DNA from: Burkholderiales bacterium
GTDB taxonomy: Bacteria; Pseudomonadota; Gammaproteobacteria; Burkholderiales; Usitatibacteraceae
NCBI GenBank assembly: GCA_025350945.1
Contig: JANXWW010000322.1
Coordinates: 1-13,309, forward strand
Direction: 5' to 3'
DNA length: 13,309 nt
Positions 13,132 through 13,309 of the stretch are shown here, piece by piece; the stretch's first letter is position 1; each line of letters opens with the position of its first letter. The notes under the pieces were generated by a model. It was not told the origin of the DNA and ran no database searches. It saw only the letters and a list, made by a program, of their open reading frames with translations. The position numbers and the translations under genes were made by a program.

Positions 13132-13309
13132 GTGCGAATTCTTTTGCTGATTTCGGTTTGCTTAGTGTCCATCTCAATGTCGACATTCGCAAATTCAGCG
13201 ACCACGTTGCTGCATTGCGGCCGCATGATTGATGTACGCACACTGGAAATATTGGCTGAGCGTACGATTGAAATTATTGATAAACGCATTACGAAAATTG
13301 AACGTGGCT
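13132..13309 (+). CDS. Exported amidohydrolase family protein, N-terminal fragment
   Basis: The 59 codons present start with GTG at 13132, supported by AAGGGGA (13120-13126) at a 5-nt spacing from the start; there is no competing in-frame ATG upstream. The peptide opens with a Sec signal (R-I-L-L-L-I-S-V-C-L-V-S-I-S-M-S-T-F-A). It continues T-T-L-L-H-C-G-R-M-I-D-V-R-T-L-E-I-L-A-E-R-T-I-E-I-I-D-K-R-I, the N-terminal beta-sandwich of secreted metal-dependent amidohydrolases (imidazolonepropionase-like / Xaa-Pro dipeptidase group). The metal-binding H-x-H and later residues are outside the window, so activity and substrate cannot be judged. The 41-nt element lies upstream. Confidence 0.8.
   Translation, partial: MRILLLISVCLVSISMSTFANSATTLLHCGRMIDVRTLEILAERTIEIIDKRITKIERG

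Overview
The window looks like chromosomal DNA of a betaproteobacterium of moderate GC content, probably Burkholderiales or a close relative. This is inferred from the types of protein seen: a 748-residue Arg/Lys/Orn decarboxylase, a DUF6352-type protein followed by a small conserved-looking ORF, an RhlE-type helicase with a long basic tail, and an Lrp/saccharopine-dehydrogenase pair. No single marker fixes the genus. Genes are on the plus strand except for a two-gene minus-strand block, rhlE and an lrp/asnC-family regulator, at about 8160-10289.

Layout. 1-114 is the C-terminal tail of a dienelactone-hydrolase-family enzyme, closed by a good intrinsic terminator. tRNA-Val(CAC) lies at 295-369. 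553-2799 encodes a fold-type-I PLP amino-acid decarboxylase. 58 nt later, 2858-3709 encodes an unusual fusion of a complete response-regulator receiver domain to a PaaI-like hotdog thioesterase domain. 3945-5434 is an animal-type haem peroxidase gene broken by two frameshifts. A perfect 17-bp inverted repeat follows. 5706-6997 holds a DUF6352-type gene and a 79-aa ORF, ended by a terminator. 7084-7671 is a PlsC-like acyltransferase.

The 488-nt gap at 7672-8159 has no convincing protein gene. It carries two related elements. Each has a UCCUCC-containing segment followed by a nearly identical 12-bp hairpin and a T tract. The first also has an extended -10 promoter and a 5' hairpin. I read them as candidate sibling small RNAs between convergent genes.

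The minus-strand block is rhlE preceded by the lrp-family regulator. The regulator is divergent from a saccharopine-dehydrogenase-like amino-acid dehydrogenase (10412-11494), and the shared 122-nt region holds a perfect 12-bp palindrome. A BrnT/BrnA toxin-antitoxin operon (11562-12096) follows. Next comes a lipoprotein-signal methyltransferase (12194-12982) and the start of an exported amidohydrolase (13132 to the window end).

A 41-nt element (36/41 identical, ungapped) occurs once after lrp and once after the methyltransferase gene. It is in the same orientation relative to transcription and starts exactly 20 nt after the stop codon in both places. It also lies about 90-100 nt upstream of the next start codon.

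The most promising candidates for undescribed biology are the receiver-thioesterase fusion, the paired small-RNA-like elements and the 41-nt dispersed element. Amino-acid metabolism recurs (decarboxylase; Lrp with dehydrogenase), but nothing shows that these genes form one system.
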